Positions 17,597 to 26,239 of a stretch of DNA of 64,000 nt are shown here, in pieces. The DNA lies in assembly GCF_022568775.1 (NCBI RefSeq), contig NZ_JAKZHW010000002.1:818829-882828 (forward strand). Direction: 5' to 3'. The first letter of the stretch is position 1, and every line of letters starts with the position of its first letter. A model generated the notes under the pieces. The model was not told the origin of the DNA and did not search any database. It saw only the letters and a program-made list of their open reading frames with translations. Source of the DNA: Sphingomonas telluris (GTDB taxonomy: Bacteria > Pseudomonadota > Alphaproteobacteria > Sphingomonadales > Sphingomonadaceae). Position numbers and translations under genes: made by a program.

Positions 17597-18283
17597 ATGG
17601 CCCAACCCAGTCATGGAAAAACGCACGGAGCCGAGCGCGGGCTCAGTCGCTTTGAAGGATTTAGCGACGCGGTTTTCGCAATCGCGCTCACGCTCCTGAT
17701 CGTCGAGATCAAGGTTCCAGGATCGCCTGAAGGGCCGCATGGCTATAGCGACCTGGCGAGTGCAATGGCCGAGCAGTGGCGCGAACACCTCGCGCTGGTC
17801 CTTTGCTACATGGTAATCGGTGCCTACTGGCTCCAACACCACTATTCCGGTCGCATCTATGCCAAGAGCGATCACTGGTTCAGCGCAATAAACTTGCTGT
17901 TTCTGCTGGCGATCGTGGTTGTCCCATACCCAATCCGCGCATGGTGCTTCCACGTCGGAACGCACTTTGAGCCGGTGGCATCAGTGGCCTTGGTTGTAGG
18001 ACTGGCGCTGACCGCCTGCACCTGGATGGCAAAGTGGTTCTACGGAATGCCTGGCCGCCGTGTCATGGACGAGCGCCTTGCGCCAGACTTTCTCCGGCAG
18101 ATGACACGCCGATACGGTATCGCGACGCTCATCCAAATCGCGGCTGTTCCAGTGGCCGTAGTAGCCCCGCGCTTCGGCGCGGCGTTGGCGTTACTGTGCG
18201 TCGCCTTCTTCCTGCTGCCGCAGCCGAAGCCCCGGTACAAGCCCGGCGAGGAGCCCAGTACCGAGGAGAAAGTCAGCCAATGA
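17597..18283 (+). CDS. TMEM175/DUF1211-family potassium channel
   Basis: A 228-residue integral membrane protein. GLSRFEGFSDAVFAIALTLL contains the RxxxFSD selectivity-helix motif, followed by LIVEIKVP. About five further hydrophobic helices follow, including LALVLCYMVIGAYWLQHHYS. Bacterial TMEM175 proteins are K+ channels. An ATG 21 bases earlier is in frame, but MAQPSHGKTHGAERGLSRF is the better family-length start. It is divergent from the antiporter and may share a role in ion balance. Confidence 0.85.
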   Translation: MAQPSHGKTHGAERGLSRFEGFSDAVFAIALTLLIVEIKVPGSPEGPHGYSDLASAMAEQWREHLALVLCYMVIGAYWLQHHYSGRIYAKSDHWFSAINLLFLLAIVVVPYPIRAWCFHVGTHFEPVASVALVVGLALTACTWMAKWFYGMPGRRVMDERLAPDFLRQMTRRYGIATLIQIAAVPVAVVAPRFGAALALLCVAFFLLPQPKPRYKPGEEPSTEEKVSQ

Positions 18284-18313
18284 CGGCGGCCATCTGAGTT
18301 CTGGCCGTCGTCA
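18281..18313. terminator. Hairpin overlapping the stop of the TMEM175 gene
   Basis: TGACGGCGGCCA pairs with TGGCCGTCGTCA (11 of 12 Watson-Crick plus one G-T) across a 9-base loop. The stem begins at the stop codon. There is no T tract, so it may act as a rho-assisted or bidirectional terminator between convergent genes. Confidence 0.45.
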
Positions 18314-18353
18314 TCCCGAAGACACGCGGATTCGGCCGTCCGCCTGACGCGGA

Positions 18354-18974
18354 TTACGCGGGCACCTCGAGCTGGAGGTCTGCGGATGCAGGCGACGTCT
18401 CGCCGGTGGGTTTCGAAGCACCCGCGGCTGCCGGGGTGGCCCGGTAATCTTGCGGAGAGCCTTCCGAAGCCTTCCCGCGGGAATAGCCGACGCCTCTCGG
18501 GAAACCGCTGCGATCGCTATAATCCCTCACGGGCTCGCCTTTGCGATTGTGCAGGTTACGGATGGTCTGGCCGGCGAGCGCGTCGACGATCGTGATGCCG
18601 ACAACGGCGGCAATGGCAATGCCGACGTTACCCTTCTTCGGATTGTCGTCGTTATACGCTGCGGCAAGCGACGCGAGGTCGAGCATGTCGCCTGCGACGC
18701 GGCTGTAGGCGCCGTAGTCGTTGTTCACGGACAGACACATTACGCCGGACGCGATTTCGCGCGCCCCGTAAGCCCGAACGAGCCCCTCCTTACCCTCAAC
18801 GCCCAGCCAGCGGGTCAGCACCTGGGGCGCGAACAATTCGGTGAGGCCAAGGCCCATGCTGAACCAGCCGAGCGCGCGACCAAAACGGTCGGCAGGTTTG
18901 AGCGAACTTGGCCCCGTTTCAAGAACCTTGGGGTCTCCTGGCGAGCGAGTGACGTTGGAAAGCCGGGAAAGCAT
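18354..18974 (-). CDS. Membrane protein partnered with an alcohol dehydrogenase (DUF4267-like)
   Basis: About 206 residues from MLSRLSNVTRSPGDPKVL. Hydrophobic segments include FGRALGWFSMGLGLTELFAP, then the motif LVRAYGAREIASGVMCL and RVAGDMLDLASLAAAYND, then GIAIAAVVGITIVDALAGQT. The AYGxREI and RVAGDxLDL motifs occur in small membrane domains often fused to or paired with SRPBCC proteins and zinc alcohol dehydrogenases. The C-terminal 70 residues are polar and disordered. It starts shortly after the dehydrogenase stop, so they probably form an operon. An ATG at 18983 is an alternative start. Confidence 0.65.
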   Translation of the reverse strand: MLSRLSNVTRSPGDPKVLETGPSSLKPADRFGRALGWFSMGLGLTELFAPQVLTRWLGVEGKEGLVRAYGAREIASGVMCLSVNNDYGAYSRVAGDMLDLASLAAAYNDDNPKKGNVGIAIAAVVGITIVDALAGQTIRNLHNRKGEPVRDYSDRSGFPRGVGYSRGKASEGSPQDYRATPAAAGASKPTGETSPASADLQLEVPA

Positions 18975-19017
18975 GAATGACATGATTGCACCTCGTAAGA
19001 CGGGTCGTTGCGGCTAA

Positions 19018-20202
19018 TCAGGCGGGTTGCAGCATCACCTTGATGCAGCTGTCCTGCTTGTCCCGGAACGTGCGGTACATTTCCGGCCCGGCCGACAGAG
19101 GCCGCTTGTGGGTGATGACGAACGAGGGGTCGATCTGCTCATCCTCGATCCGGTGGAGGAGATCGTCGGTCCAGCGGTTCACGTGGGCCTGCGCCATCCG
19201 GAACGTGATGCCCTTGTTCATCGCAATGCCGATCGGGAACTTGTCGACCAGGCCGGTATAGACCCCGATGATCGAGATCACGCCGGCGGGGCGGCAGTTG
19301 TAGATCATCTCGCGGAGCACGTGGCCGCGGTCGTTCTCGCTCAGCGTGATTTGCTTCAAGCGGTCGTACATCGTGTCAGGCTGGCTGAGGCAGACGTGGT
19401 TCTCAGACCCGACCGCGTCGATGCACTTGTGCGGGCCCTTGCCACCGGTGAGCTCCGTCAGCCTTTCCGTGACGCTCTCCTCCATGAAGTTGATGATGGT
19501 CGCTCCGGCCGCCTCGGCCATCGACAGGCGCTCGGGCAGGAAGTCAATGGCGATGACCTGTTCCGCGCCAAGAAGAATGGCGCTCCTGATCGTCATTTGC
19601 CCGACGGGGCCGCAGCCCCAAATGGCAACCGTGTCGCCCGGCTGAATGTCGGCCTGCATGGCGGCGTGCCAGCCGGTCGGCAGGATATCGCTCAGGAACA
19701 GCAGCTTCTCGTCCGGGATGCCCTCCGGAACCTTGATGTGCGTGGCATCAGCGAAGGGAACGCGCAGGTATTCGGCCTGGCCGCCGGGATAGCCGCCGGT
19801 GAGATGCGTGTAGCCGAACAGGCCCGCGGTCGGGTGCCCGAAGACCTTCTCGGCGAGGTCCGCCTTCCGGTTGGTCCGCTGGCAGACCGAGAAGTTGCCG
19901 CGCTTGCACTGGTCGCACTCACCGCAAATGATCGTGAACGGGATCACGACGCGGTCCCCGACATTAAGGTTGCCGCGTGCCTTGGCCTCCGGACCTAGCT
20001 CGACGACCTCGCCCATGGTTTCGTGACCCAAGACATCGCCCGGCAACATGGCGGGAATGAAGTTGTGGTACAGGTGAAGGTCGCTGCCGCAGATTGCGCA
20101 GCTGGTGACCTTGATGATGGCGTCACGTGCGTCCTCGATCTCGGGATCGCTGACGGTGTCGTACCGGACGTCCTCTTTGCCGTGCCAGACCAGAGCTTTC
20201 AT
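19018..20202 (-). CDS. Zinc-dependent alcohol dehydrogenase, formaldehyde-dehydrogenase-like
   Basis: A 394-residue medium-chain dehydrogenase starting MKALVWHGKEDVRYDTVSDP. Catalytic zinc motifs are CAICGSDLHLYHNFIP and LGHETMGEVVELG. A four-cysteine zinc lobe reads CGECDQCKRGNFSVCQ. The NAD fold is VAIWGCGPVGQMTIRSAIL. The insertions (ADATHIKVPEGIPDEKLLFL, ILPTGWHAAMQADIQ) are those of glutathione-independent formaldehyde dehydrogenase-type enzymes. The substrate is probably a small aldehyde or alcohol. The upstream in-frame extension lacks a ribosome binding site, whereas GGAGGCGCTCCC precedes the chosen ATG. Confidence 0.88.
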   Translation of the reverse strand: MKALVWHGKEDVRYDTVSDPEIEDARDAIIKVTSCAICGSDLHLYHNFIPAMLPGDVLGHETMGEVVELGPEAKARGNLNVGDRVVIPFTIICGECDQCKRGNFSVCQRTNRKADLAEKVFGHPTAGLFGYTHLTGGYPGGQAEYLRVPFADATHIKVPEGIPDEKLLFLSDILPTGWHAAMQADIQPGDTVAIWGCGPVGQMTIRSAILLGAEQVIAIDFLPERLSMAEAAGATIINFMEESVTERLTELTGGKGPHKCIDAVGSENHVCLSQPDTMYDRLKQITLSENDRGHVLREMIYNCRPAGVISIIGVYTGLVDKFPIGIAMNKGITFRMAQAHVNRWTDDLLHRIEDEQIDPSFVITHKRPLSAGPEMYRTFRDKQDSCIKVMLQPA

Positions 20203-20444
20203 TGGGAGCGCCTCCTGTAACGCAACGGGTCCCCTCAGCACTGCAACGGCGACGGAGACGGATTAGGTTCTGACCTTGCATGACCGTTGCGGCCCGCTGC
20301 CATGTCGCGTCGACGAGCGGAGCGAGGTCTGACTCTCGCTGGCTAGAAACGGCTGGGGGCACGCGCTCCATGCCCGCTTGGCTCATCAGTGGCCGCTCAG
20401 CTTGGAAATTTGATACTAGCGCAGAGGGCCATCCGGCGTGTTAT

Positions 20445-21044
20445 TCAGAAGATAATCCGGTCTGCCGTCAGTGCGCTTTCACCCATGTCCGACCATAAGT
20501 TGATCATCAGATCCGCCCCCGGAAGGTTGTCGGTGTAGGCGAGGATCCATAGCTCGCCGCCAAAGCCGCCGATGGTAAGCGTACCGGGGGCCGTTACCGT
20601 TGGCGGATGTCCAAAGCTGTAATTCGCGAACTGGAACGCCTGGTTGCCATCAATGGTCTCATTTGCGTCGATTGCGGACAGGTCAATTCGATCATTTTGG
20701 GACCAGTCGGTTATAAACTCAGCGCCGTAAGTCGTGGAGAGTTCGGCGAGGCTCCAGTAGATGAACGTGTCGCTTCCAGCGCCGCCGGTTAGGCGGTCCG
20801 CGCCAAGGCCGCCAAGGATCCGGTCGTTCCCGTCGCCGCCGCTGATCTGGTCATTGCCGGTGCCGCCTTTGAGGCGATCATCGCCAGTTCCGCCATCGAT
20901 AAAGTCGTTCCCCGCACTGCCGTAGATGACGTCGTTGCCGCCCCGGCCGTACAAAGTGTCATTTCCGCCAAAGCCCTTGATCGTATCGGCGTAAACCGTT
21001 CCATCAATCCTGTTTGCGAGCGGAGTTCCTGAAATGGTGGCCAT
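20445..21044 (-). CDS. Small RTX calcium-binding protein
   Basis: A 199-residue acidic protein with about six GGxGxD nonapeptides in residues 24-92 (GFGGNDTLYGRGGNDVIYGS). These form a calcium-binding parallel beta-roll. The C-terminal portion runs SDTFIYWSLAELSTTYGAEF, then FITDWSQNDRIDLSAIDANE, the usual uncleaved type I secretion signal region. It has no N-terminal signal peptide, so export by a type I system is expected. A HlyD/ABC pair lies about 9-12 kb away. It has no catalytic domain. Confidence 0.85.
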   Translation of the reverse strand: MATISGTPLANRIDGTVYADTIKGFGGNDTLYGRGGNDVIYGSAGNDFIDGGTGDDRLKGGTGNDQISGGDGNDRILGGLGADRLTGGAGSDTFIYWSLAELSTTYGAEFITDWSQNDRIDLSAIDANETIDGNQAFQFANYSFGHPPTVTAPGTLTIGGFGGELWILAYTDNLPGADLMINLWSDMGESALTADRIIF

Positions 21045-21225
21045 TTTCTTCTCCTGCTTGGAAGTTCGGTCGAACTATCCTCAGGACGTGCGCCAAGACG
21101 CTCAATTGTGCGATGATCCACAAACGATCATGTTCTGATCATCTTCTGATGGGGTGCCATTCGGAAAACCCGCGGGCTTGAAACGCGCGATTTAGTCGTC
21201 GAGCCCTGGAGTTAAACGGGGCGGC

Positions 21226-21301
21226 TGGTGCCGGATGCAGGATTCGAACCCGCGACCTTCGGTTTACAAAACCGCTGCTCTACCAACTGAGCTAATCCGG
21301 C
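21226..21301 (-). tRNA. tRNA-Thr (anticodon UGU)
   Basis: The minus strand reads GCCGGATTAGCTCAGTTGG and continues to an anticodon loop TTTGTAA (anticodon TGT). A T arm GCGGGTTCGAATCCTGC follows, and the acceptor ATCCGGC pairs with GCCGGAT, with A73 and an encoded CCA. All arms fold in the standard cloverleaf. The acceptor, D and T stems are fully paired. Confidence 0.97.
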
Positions 21302-21380
21302 ATGCCCGCGCCTTTGCCTGACAAGGCCTTGTCCGTCCAGACGCTCGACGATGCCCCGGGCAAGTTCTAGCAGCGCCGGA

Positions 21381-22373
21381 ATGTTCCGCGTTCCAACCTT
21401 GCTGCAGCTTGCTTGGGCCGGTCCCGCGCTCTGCCTCGCAAGCTGCAATCCGGCGCAGCCCTCGACCGACAGGGTCTTCGTCTCCAACGAGGAATCTAAT
21501 CTTGTTTCGGTCGTCGATGGCGCGACCGGCAAGGTTGGAGGGCGACTTGCGACCGGAGCGCGGCCGCGGGGCATGGTGCTGTCGCGAGACGGTCGAACCC
21601 TCTTCGTCGCCGCAAGCAACGCAAACCGCATCGAGGCTTGGGACACGCGCACGCTGAGGCGGACGCACATCTACGATTCCGGGCCGGACCCAGAACGCTT
21701 CGCGATCACACCCGACGACAAGACGCTGGTGATCGCCAACGAAAATGACAGCGCAGTCTCTTTCCTCGACCTGACGACGGGTAAGATTGAGCGGGAGGTG
21801 AAGGTCGGGCCCGAGCCGGAGGGCATCGAGGTCAGCCCGGACGGCAAGCTGGTCATCGCAACGTCGGAGCTTGCGAGCCTCACCCACTTCATCGACAGGG
21901 CTTCCGGCAAGCTGCTCGACAGCGTTCTCGTCGGAACCCGTCCGCGCTTTGTCCTCTTCCTCGACGGCGGGAAGCGAGCATGGGTCTCGTCGGAGCAGCG
22001 CGGAACGATAAGCGTCTTTGACACGGCGACGCACAAGATCGTTCACACGATCGACCTCGTCGAAAGCTTCGACATCGCCGAACCGGTCCAGGCCGTGGAG
22101 ATGGCCGCGACCAAGGACCAGCGCCGGGTGTTCGTCGCCATGGGCCGGGCCAATCGCGTTGCCGAGATCGACCCTGCGACCTTCAAGGTCGTGCGCTCGT
22201 TTCCCACCGGGTTCCGGACATGGGGGATCGGCCTCTCGCCCGACGAGAAACGGCTTTATGCGGCCAGCGGTCTCGACGGTACGCTCACCATCATCGATCT
22301 CGAGCGAAACCGCGTAGCCCGAAAAGTGGAGCTCGGCGGCAAGCCCTGGGGCGCAATCGCGGTCGCGCGATGA
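21381..22373 (+). CDS. YVTN beta-propeller lipoprotein (quinoprotein-associated)
   Basis: About 330 residues. The signal peptide ends in a lipobox (ALCLASC). Repeated blades follow, such as VFVSNEESNLVSVVDGATGK, GMVLSRDGRTLFVAASNANR and ITPDDKTLVIANENDSAVSF. The pattern is that of 40-residue YVTN propellers annotated with PQQ-dependent catabolism. It overlaps the next gene by ATGA, and this pairing with a binding protein of the XoxJ/MoxJ type supports a periplasmic role near a quinoprotein dehydrogenase. No such dehydrogenase is in the window. An in-frame ATG at 21351 is an alternative start. Confidence 0.82.
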   Translation: MFRVPTLLQLAWAGPALCLASCNPAQPSTDRVFVSNEESNLVSVVDGATGKVGGRLATGARPRGMVLSRDGRTLFVAASNANRIEAWDTRTLRRTHIYDSGPDPERFAITPDDKTLVIANENDSAVSFLDLTTGKIEREVKVGPEPEGIEVSPDGKLVIATSELASLTHFIDRASGKLLDSVLVGTRPRFVLFLDGGKRAWVSSEQRGTISVFDTATHKIVHTIDLVESFDIAEPVQAVEMAATKDQRRVFVAMGRANRVAEIDPATFKVVRSFPTGFRTWGIGLSPDEKRLYAASGLDGTLTIIDLERNRVARKVELGGKPWGAIAVAR

Positions 22374-23161
22374 AGGCGGTCGCTGCCATTGCGCTCCTGC
22401 TCCTTCTCGGCTCGTGCGGACTGGGCCAGCGCGAGATCACGGCCTGCGCGGATCCGAACAACATGCCTTTCTCCAACGAGGCAGGGCAGGGGCTGGAGAA
22501 CAAGCTTTCAGAGATGATCGCGACGGACCTCGGCGCGAAGCTCAACTATGTCTGGTGGGCGCAGCGGCGCGGCTATGTGCGCAACACGCTGAACGAACGG
22601 AAGTGCGACTTCTGGCCAGGCGTCGCGAGCGGGTTGGAAATGCTGGCGACGAGCCGGCCTTATTACCGCTCGACCTATGTCTTCGTGACCCGGGAACGCG
22701 ACAGTCTCGGCGGGCTCACTCTCGACGACCCGCGCCTCCGAAAGCTCAAGATCGGTGTCCAGCTCGTCGGGGACGATGCGAACAACACGCCTCCCGCGCA
22801 CGCGCTCTCGGCCCGCGGGATGGTCGATAACGTTCACGGCTACATGCTTTACGGCGATTACGGTCGTCCCAATCCGCCCGCTGCCATTCTCGACGCTGTC
22901 GAGCGCGGGGACGTGGACGTGGCGCTCGTGTGGGGGCCGCTCGCTGGCTACTTCGCACCGCAGTCCACGATCCCGCTTCGACTGGAGCCGGTAACGCCAT
23001 GGTTCGCGGATCAGCAGTGGCCGATGCAGTTCGACATTTCGGTGGGGGTCCGGAAGGACGACCAGAAGCTCCTCAAGGAGATCGATCGCATTCTCATTCG
23101 GCGATCGGCTGATGTCCGCAAATTGGTGGAGACTTACCGCGTGCCGATCGCGGCTCAGTAG
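22370..23161 (+). CDS. Quinoprotein-associated periplasmic binding protein (XoxJ/MoxJ-like)
   Basis: A 263-residue lipoprotein-like protein (signal ending in LLLLGSCGLG). ITACADPNNMPFSNEAGQGL is the family signature, followed by WWAQRRGYVRNTLNERKCDF, LKIGVQLVGDDANNTPPAHA and ERGDVDVALVWGPLAGYFAP. These match the substrate-binding-like proteins coupled to PQQ methanol/alcohol dehydrogenases, thought to aid their activation or cytochrome interaction. The start overlaps the propeller gene stop (ATGA). Its last bases overlap the convergent DUF4402 gene. The dehydrogenase partner must lie elsewhere. Confidence 0.82.
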   Translation: MKAVAAIALLLLLGSCGLGQREITACADPNNMPFSNEAGQGLENKLSEMIATDLGAKLNYVWWAQRRGYVRNTLNERKCDFWPGVASGLEMLATSRPYYRSTYVFVTRERDSLGGLTLDDPRLRKLKIGVQLVGDDANNTPPAHALSARGMVDNVHGYMLYGDYGRPNPPAAILDAVERGDVDVALVWGPLAGYFAPQSTIPLRLEPVTPWFADQQWPMQFDISVGVRKDDQKLLKEIDRILIRRSADVRKLVETYRVPIAAQ

Positions 23162-23658
23162 TCGACCGTGACGTTGAACGTTCCAACATAGGTTCCATCG
23201 AGCGTCGACGGACTGAGGACGATCGATCCTCCAAGATCGAAGTCCACGCCCTTGTTACCTGAATTGTTGAGCGTCACCGTGCGCGGATTGTCGACCGTCA
23301 GGGTTAGCGTCTTCGCGGCGTTGGACTGGTTGACGAGCGTGACATTCGGCGCGGTGATGGTGACGACCTGGTTGTTCGTGCCCGCGACGTTGTACTTTGC
23401 GACCTGCCTTGAGCCAGTGCAGACGACGTTCGCGCCGCAGCTGAATACGCCGGCCTTCGTAATGCCGACCGTCGTGGTCGACCAGGAGCCGTTCTGCACG
23501 GTGATCGTGCCGAGACCGAGGTCTTGAACGAAGGTCAGGGTCAGCGGCTTGGTGACGGTCAGCTTTACCTGCGCGTTGACGGTCGTCGACGCAGGCGCCG
23601 CAGCAGCGGGCACTGCGGACAACGTCAGCAGGAGCAAGACCAGACAACGAAAGAGCAA
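23155..23658 (-). CDS. DUF4402 surface/secreted protein
   Basis: A 167-residue protein with signal peptide (LVLLLLTLSAVPAAAAP) and an all-beta body rich in Thr/Val/Asn. DUF4402 features are the KPLTLTFVQDLGLGTITV motif, two Cys in FSCGANVVCTG, and the terminal LDGTYVGTFNVTVDY. Members resemble pilin-like or spore-coat-U-like secreted subunits, although neither function is shown here. No chaperone or usher gene is nearby. Confidence 0.8.
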   Translation of the reverse strand: MLFRCLVLLLLTLSAVPAAAAPASTTVNAQVKLTVTKPLTLTFVQDLGLGTITVQNGSWSTTTVGITKAGVFSCGANVVCTGSRQVAKYNVAGTNNQVVTITAPNVTLVNQSNAAKTLTLTVDNPRTVTLNNSGNKGVDFDLGGSIVLSPSTLDGTYVGTFNVTVDY

Positions 23659-23801
23659 CGCCCCAAACCCATCCCAGCCGTGGTTAGGGGCCGATTAACC
23701 GTGAACTCCTGCCATCGCGTTAACAGCCGGCGGCACGAATCCCGGACAAAAGCTTGGAATTGAACGCCATACCGACCGAAAGCCAATCGCTCCGCGGCGA
23801 T

Positions 23802-25136
23802 TCAGTGAAGCTTGAGCTTTGGCCTGACGACAGTGTTCACGCGACCGATCATGATCAGGATCGTGCCCTTCACCCAGCCGTGGATCGCAAGCAGATGCAT
23901 GCGGTACAGCGACTTGTAGACGAAGCGCGCGATCCGGCCTTCGACGGCGATGCGCCCGCCGATGAGATTGCCCATCAGGCTGCCGACGGTCGAAAAGCGG
24001 GATAGCGAAACGAGCGACCCGTGATCGTAATAGCGGAACGGCGCCGGCGCTTGCCCGCGCATGATCCTGATCAGGTTGCGGTAGGTCGCCGATGCCATCT
24101 GGTGCGCGGCCTGGGCGCGGGGCGGCACCGCTTGTCCCTCGCCCAGCGCGCAGAAGCAGCAATCGCCGATCGCGAAGACCCGGTCGTCCAGCGTCGTTTG
24201 CAGCGTCGGTCGTACCACAAGTTGGGATCGGCCGTTCGTTTCGAGACCGTCTAGCGAAGCCAGCAAATCGGGTGCTTTCACGCCCGCCGCCCAGACCTGG
24301 AGGTGACCCGGAATGACCTCGCCCTCGTCGGTGACCATTTCATGCGCACGTGCCTCGATGATGCGCGTGGCCGGCCGGACGGCGACGCCCAGCGCCTCCA
24401 ACTCTTCATGCGCGGCGGCCGCGAGCTTCTCCGGCAATGCTGGCAGGATCCTCGGTCCAGATTCCAGCAAGGTTACCTGGAGCCGCTTTTCATCGAACAC
24501 TTCAAGCCCGTAGTGCCGCAGCGCCGATGCGCTGTTGTAGAGCTCGGCCGCCAGCTCGATGCCGGTCGCTCCGCCCCCGACCACTGTCACGCAGACATGC
24601 TCGTCCGCCTTCTCGTCGGCGCTCATAGTGCGCGAGACGCGCAGGCACTGGTTGAGGAGTCGGTGGCGGAAGGCGTCGGCCTGCTCTCGGTCGTCGAGGA
24701 AGAGGCAATTCTCCTGCACGCCGGGGATGTTGAAGTCGTTGGTTACGCCTCCGACCGCGAGAACCAGATAGTCGTAGCGGATAGAGTGGGCTGCCATCAG
24801 CTCCGTTCCGTCCACGTCGACCAAAGGCGCGACGACGACCCTGCGCCGCTTTCGATCGAGCGATTGGAGCGAGCCGAGGAAGAAGCGGTAACCCCAGCGG
24901 TGGCCGTGACTTCGGTAGCCGACCTCGTCGAGATTGGCGTCGAGCGAGCCCGCCGCGACCTCGTGGAGCAATGGCTTCCAGATGTGGGTAAGGTTGCGTT
25001 CGATAAGGACAATGTCGTGGTTCTTGCGTCCGAAGCGCGCCCCGAGCCGGCGGGCGAGCTCAAGGCCGCCGGCGCCGCCACCGACGATCACGATCTGCGT
25101 CTTTCGCGCCGTGGTGGTTGGCTGGTCGGCTTGCAC
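23802..25136 (-). CDS. ndh: Type II NADH dehydrogenase (NDH-2)
   Basis: A 444-residue two-dinucleotide-binding flavoprotein. The FAD Rossmann motif is IVIVGGGAGGLELARRLGAR, and the NADH-binding motif is VTVVGGGATGIELAAELYN. FAD contacts are in RVFAIGDCCFCALGEGQ. The C-terminus has the membrane-anchoring amphipathic region (YRMHLLAIHGWVKGTILIMI). It passes electrons from NADH to quinone without pumping protons. The pair GGVTNDFNIPGVQENCLFLD is characteristic. No operon partner is visible. Confidence 0.93.
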   Translation of the reverse strand: MQADQPTTTARKTQIVIVGGGAGGLELARRLGARFGRKNHDIVLIERNLTHIWKPLLHEVAAGSLDANLDEVGYRSHGHRWGYRFFLGSLQSLDRKRRRVVVAPLVDVDGTELMAAHSIRYDYLVLAVGGVTNDFNIPGVQENCLFLDDREQADAFRHRLLNQCLRVSRTMSADEKADEHVCVTVVGGGATGIELAAELYNSASALRHYGLEVFDEKRLQVTLLESGPRILPALPEKLAAAAHEELEALGVAVRPATRIIEARAHEMVTDEGEVIPGHLQVWAAGVKAPDLLASLDGLETNGRSQLVVRPTLQTTLDDRVFAIGDCCFCALGEGQAVPPRAQAAHQMASATYRNLIRIMRGQAPAPFRYYDHGSLVSLSRFSTVGSLMGNLIGGRIAVEGRIARFVYKSLYRMHLLAIHGWVKGTILIMIGRVNTVVRPKLKLH

Positions 25137-25434
25137 GCCGCCTCCGGAGTATGGTTTCCAGTGCCGCTTTCAAGCCGGTGTGAACATTTGTCAGGGACAA
25201 GCCAAAGTTCCCGGAACGCTTCCGGAGAAACAGAACGACATCTTCATGTCCTTGAGTGCTCGCCGGATGAGGGTGTGCATCGCCTCGCACTGGCTGCGAG
25301 CTGGCTAAGTGCGATAGTTTCGTAAATGCGCGAGTGAGGCCAGCCCAGCTGGACCTGTGCCTTTTTCGCTACCTTGTTGCGCCAGCGGGAGCCGCCAGGA
25401 TCGACAGGATTCGGCGGAAATACTAGAAAGAGCC

Positions 25435-25968
25435 ATGCTGTGTGATGTTGTTGTCCGCGAGACAACCGAAGCCGATATGCCCGCGATCACAGCAATCTAC
25501 GCAGAGGCCGTCAACGCGGGCGCGGCATCATTGGAGCTAAAAGCTCCCGACTTGGCCGAGATGACCCGCCGCTGGCGAGTGCGGGCCTCCAAGGGATACC
25601 CGCATATTGTAGCAACCAGCAGCGGCGTCGTCGTTGGCTACGCCGCCGCTCGCCGTCATCGCCCGAGCCCAGCCCATCGCTTCTTAGTCGAGGACAGCGT
25701 CTACGTATCTTACCATGCGCACGGCGGTGGTATCGGCCGAGCGCTCCTGGGTGAGCTGATCAAGCTCTGCGAGATATCGAAGTTCAGGCAGATGATCGCT
25801 TTGATCGGGGATGGTAATGTGTCGTCGGTCAAACTGCATGAACGCCTCGGCTTTCGACAGGTTGGCCTGATCGAAGGCTCAGCGTTCAAGCATGGACGCT
25901 GGTTCGACACGCTCCTGATGCAGCGCGCACTCGGCGAGGGGAATTGCTCACTTCCGCAGCAGAACTGA
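25435..25968 (+). CDS. GNAT N-acetyltransferase (phosphinothricin/methionine-sulfoximine type)
   Basis: About 177 residues. The fold signatures are VVVRETTEADMPAITAIYAE, AVNAGAASLELKAPDLAEM, EDSVYVSYHAHGGGIGRALL (the acetyl-CoA binding Q/RxxGxG/A loop) and DGNVSSVKLHERLGFRQVG. These place it with the Pat/MnaT group that acetylates phosphinothricin, methionine sulfoximine or related amino acids. An earlier in-frame ATG lies 78 bases upstream. The ATG at 25435 is the natural family start, after a GAAAGAG site. Confidence 0.85.
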   Translation: MLCDVVVRETTEADMPAITAIYAEAVNAGAASLELKAPDLAEMTRRWRVRASKGYPHIVATSSGVVVGYAAARRHRPSPAHRFLVEDSVYVSYHAHGGGIGRALLGELIKLCEISKFRQMIALIGDGNVSSVKLHERLGFRQVGLIEGSAFKHGRWFDTLLMQRALGEGNCSLPQQN

Positions 25969-26126
25969 CACCAGCTACGTCATTTAAGTGCACTGAGGAG
26001 CGGCAGGGGAGAGCGAGCGTACGCTCTTTCAATGCAACCTGCCTATGCTTGCTAGTCGTATGCTGCTGCGAAGCAGACGGTGCCGGCCGTGCGAGTGTCA
26101 GACCGATCTCGGCGAGCCCATAGAAA

Positions 26127-26150
26127 AACCCCCGACCGAAGCCGGGGGTT
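26127..26150 (-). terminator. Rho-independent terminator for the acidic repeat gene
   Basis: The minus strand reads AACCCCCG-(8-base loop)-CGGGGGTT and then TTTCTATG, directly preceded by paired A's on the other strand. It lies about 90 bases after the stop of the repeat gene and is a classical stem plus U tract. Confidence 0.8.
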
Positions 26151-26195
26151 CTCCTGATCAGTTTGAAGAAGCCTGGACGACTGGCTTCTCAACTG

Positions 26196-26230
26196 TGTGG
26201 TGCGACCACATGGTCGCTGGTCGCACCACA
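26196..26230. repeat. Perfect 13-bp inverted repeat after the acidic repeat gene
   Basis: TGTGGTGCGACCA and TGGTCGCACCACA are exact complements around a 9-base loop, 10 bases past the stop codon of the repeat gene. There is no U tract. It could be a 3' stabilising hairpin of the mRNA or a protein-binding site ahead of the true terminator. Confidence 0.7.
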
Positions 26231-26239
26231 GACGGCTGA

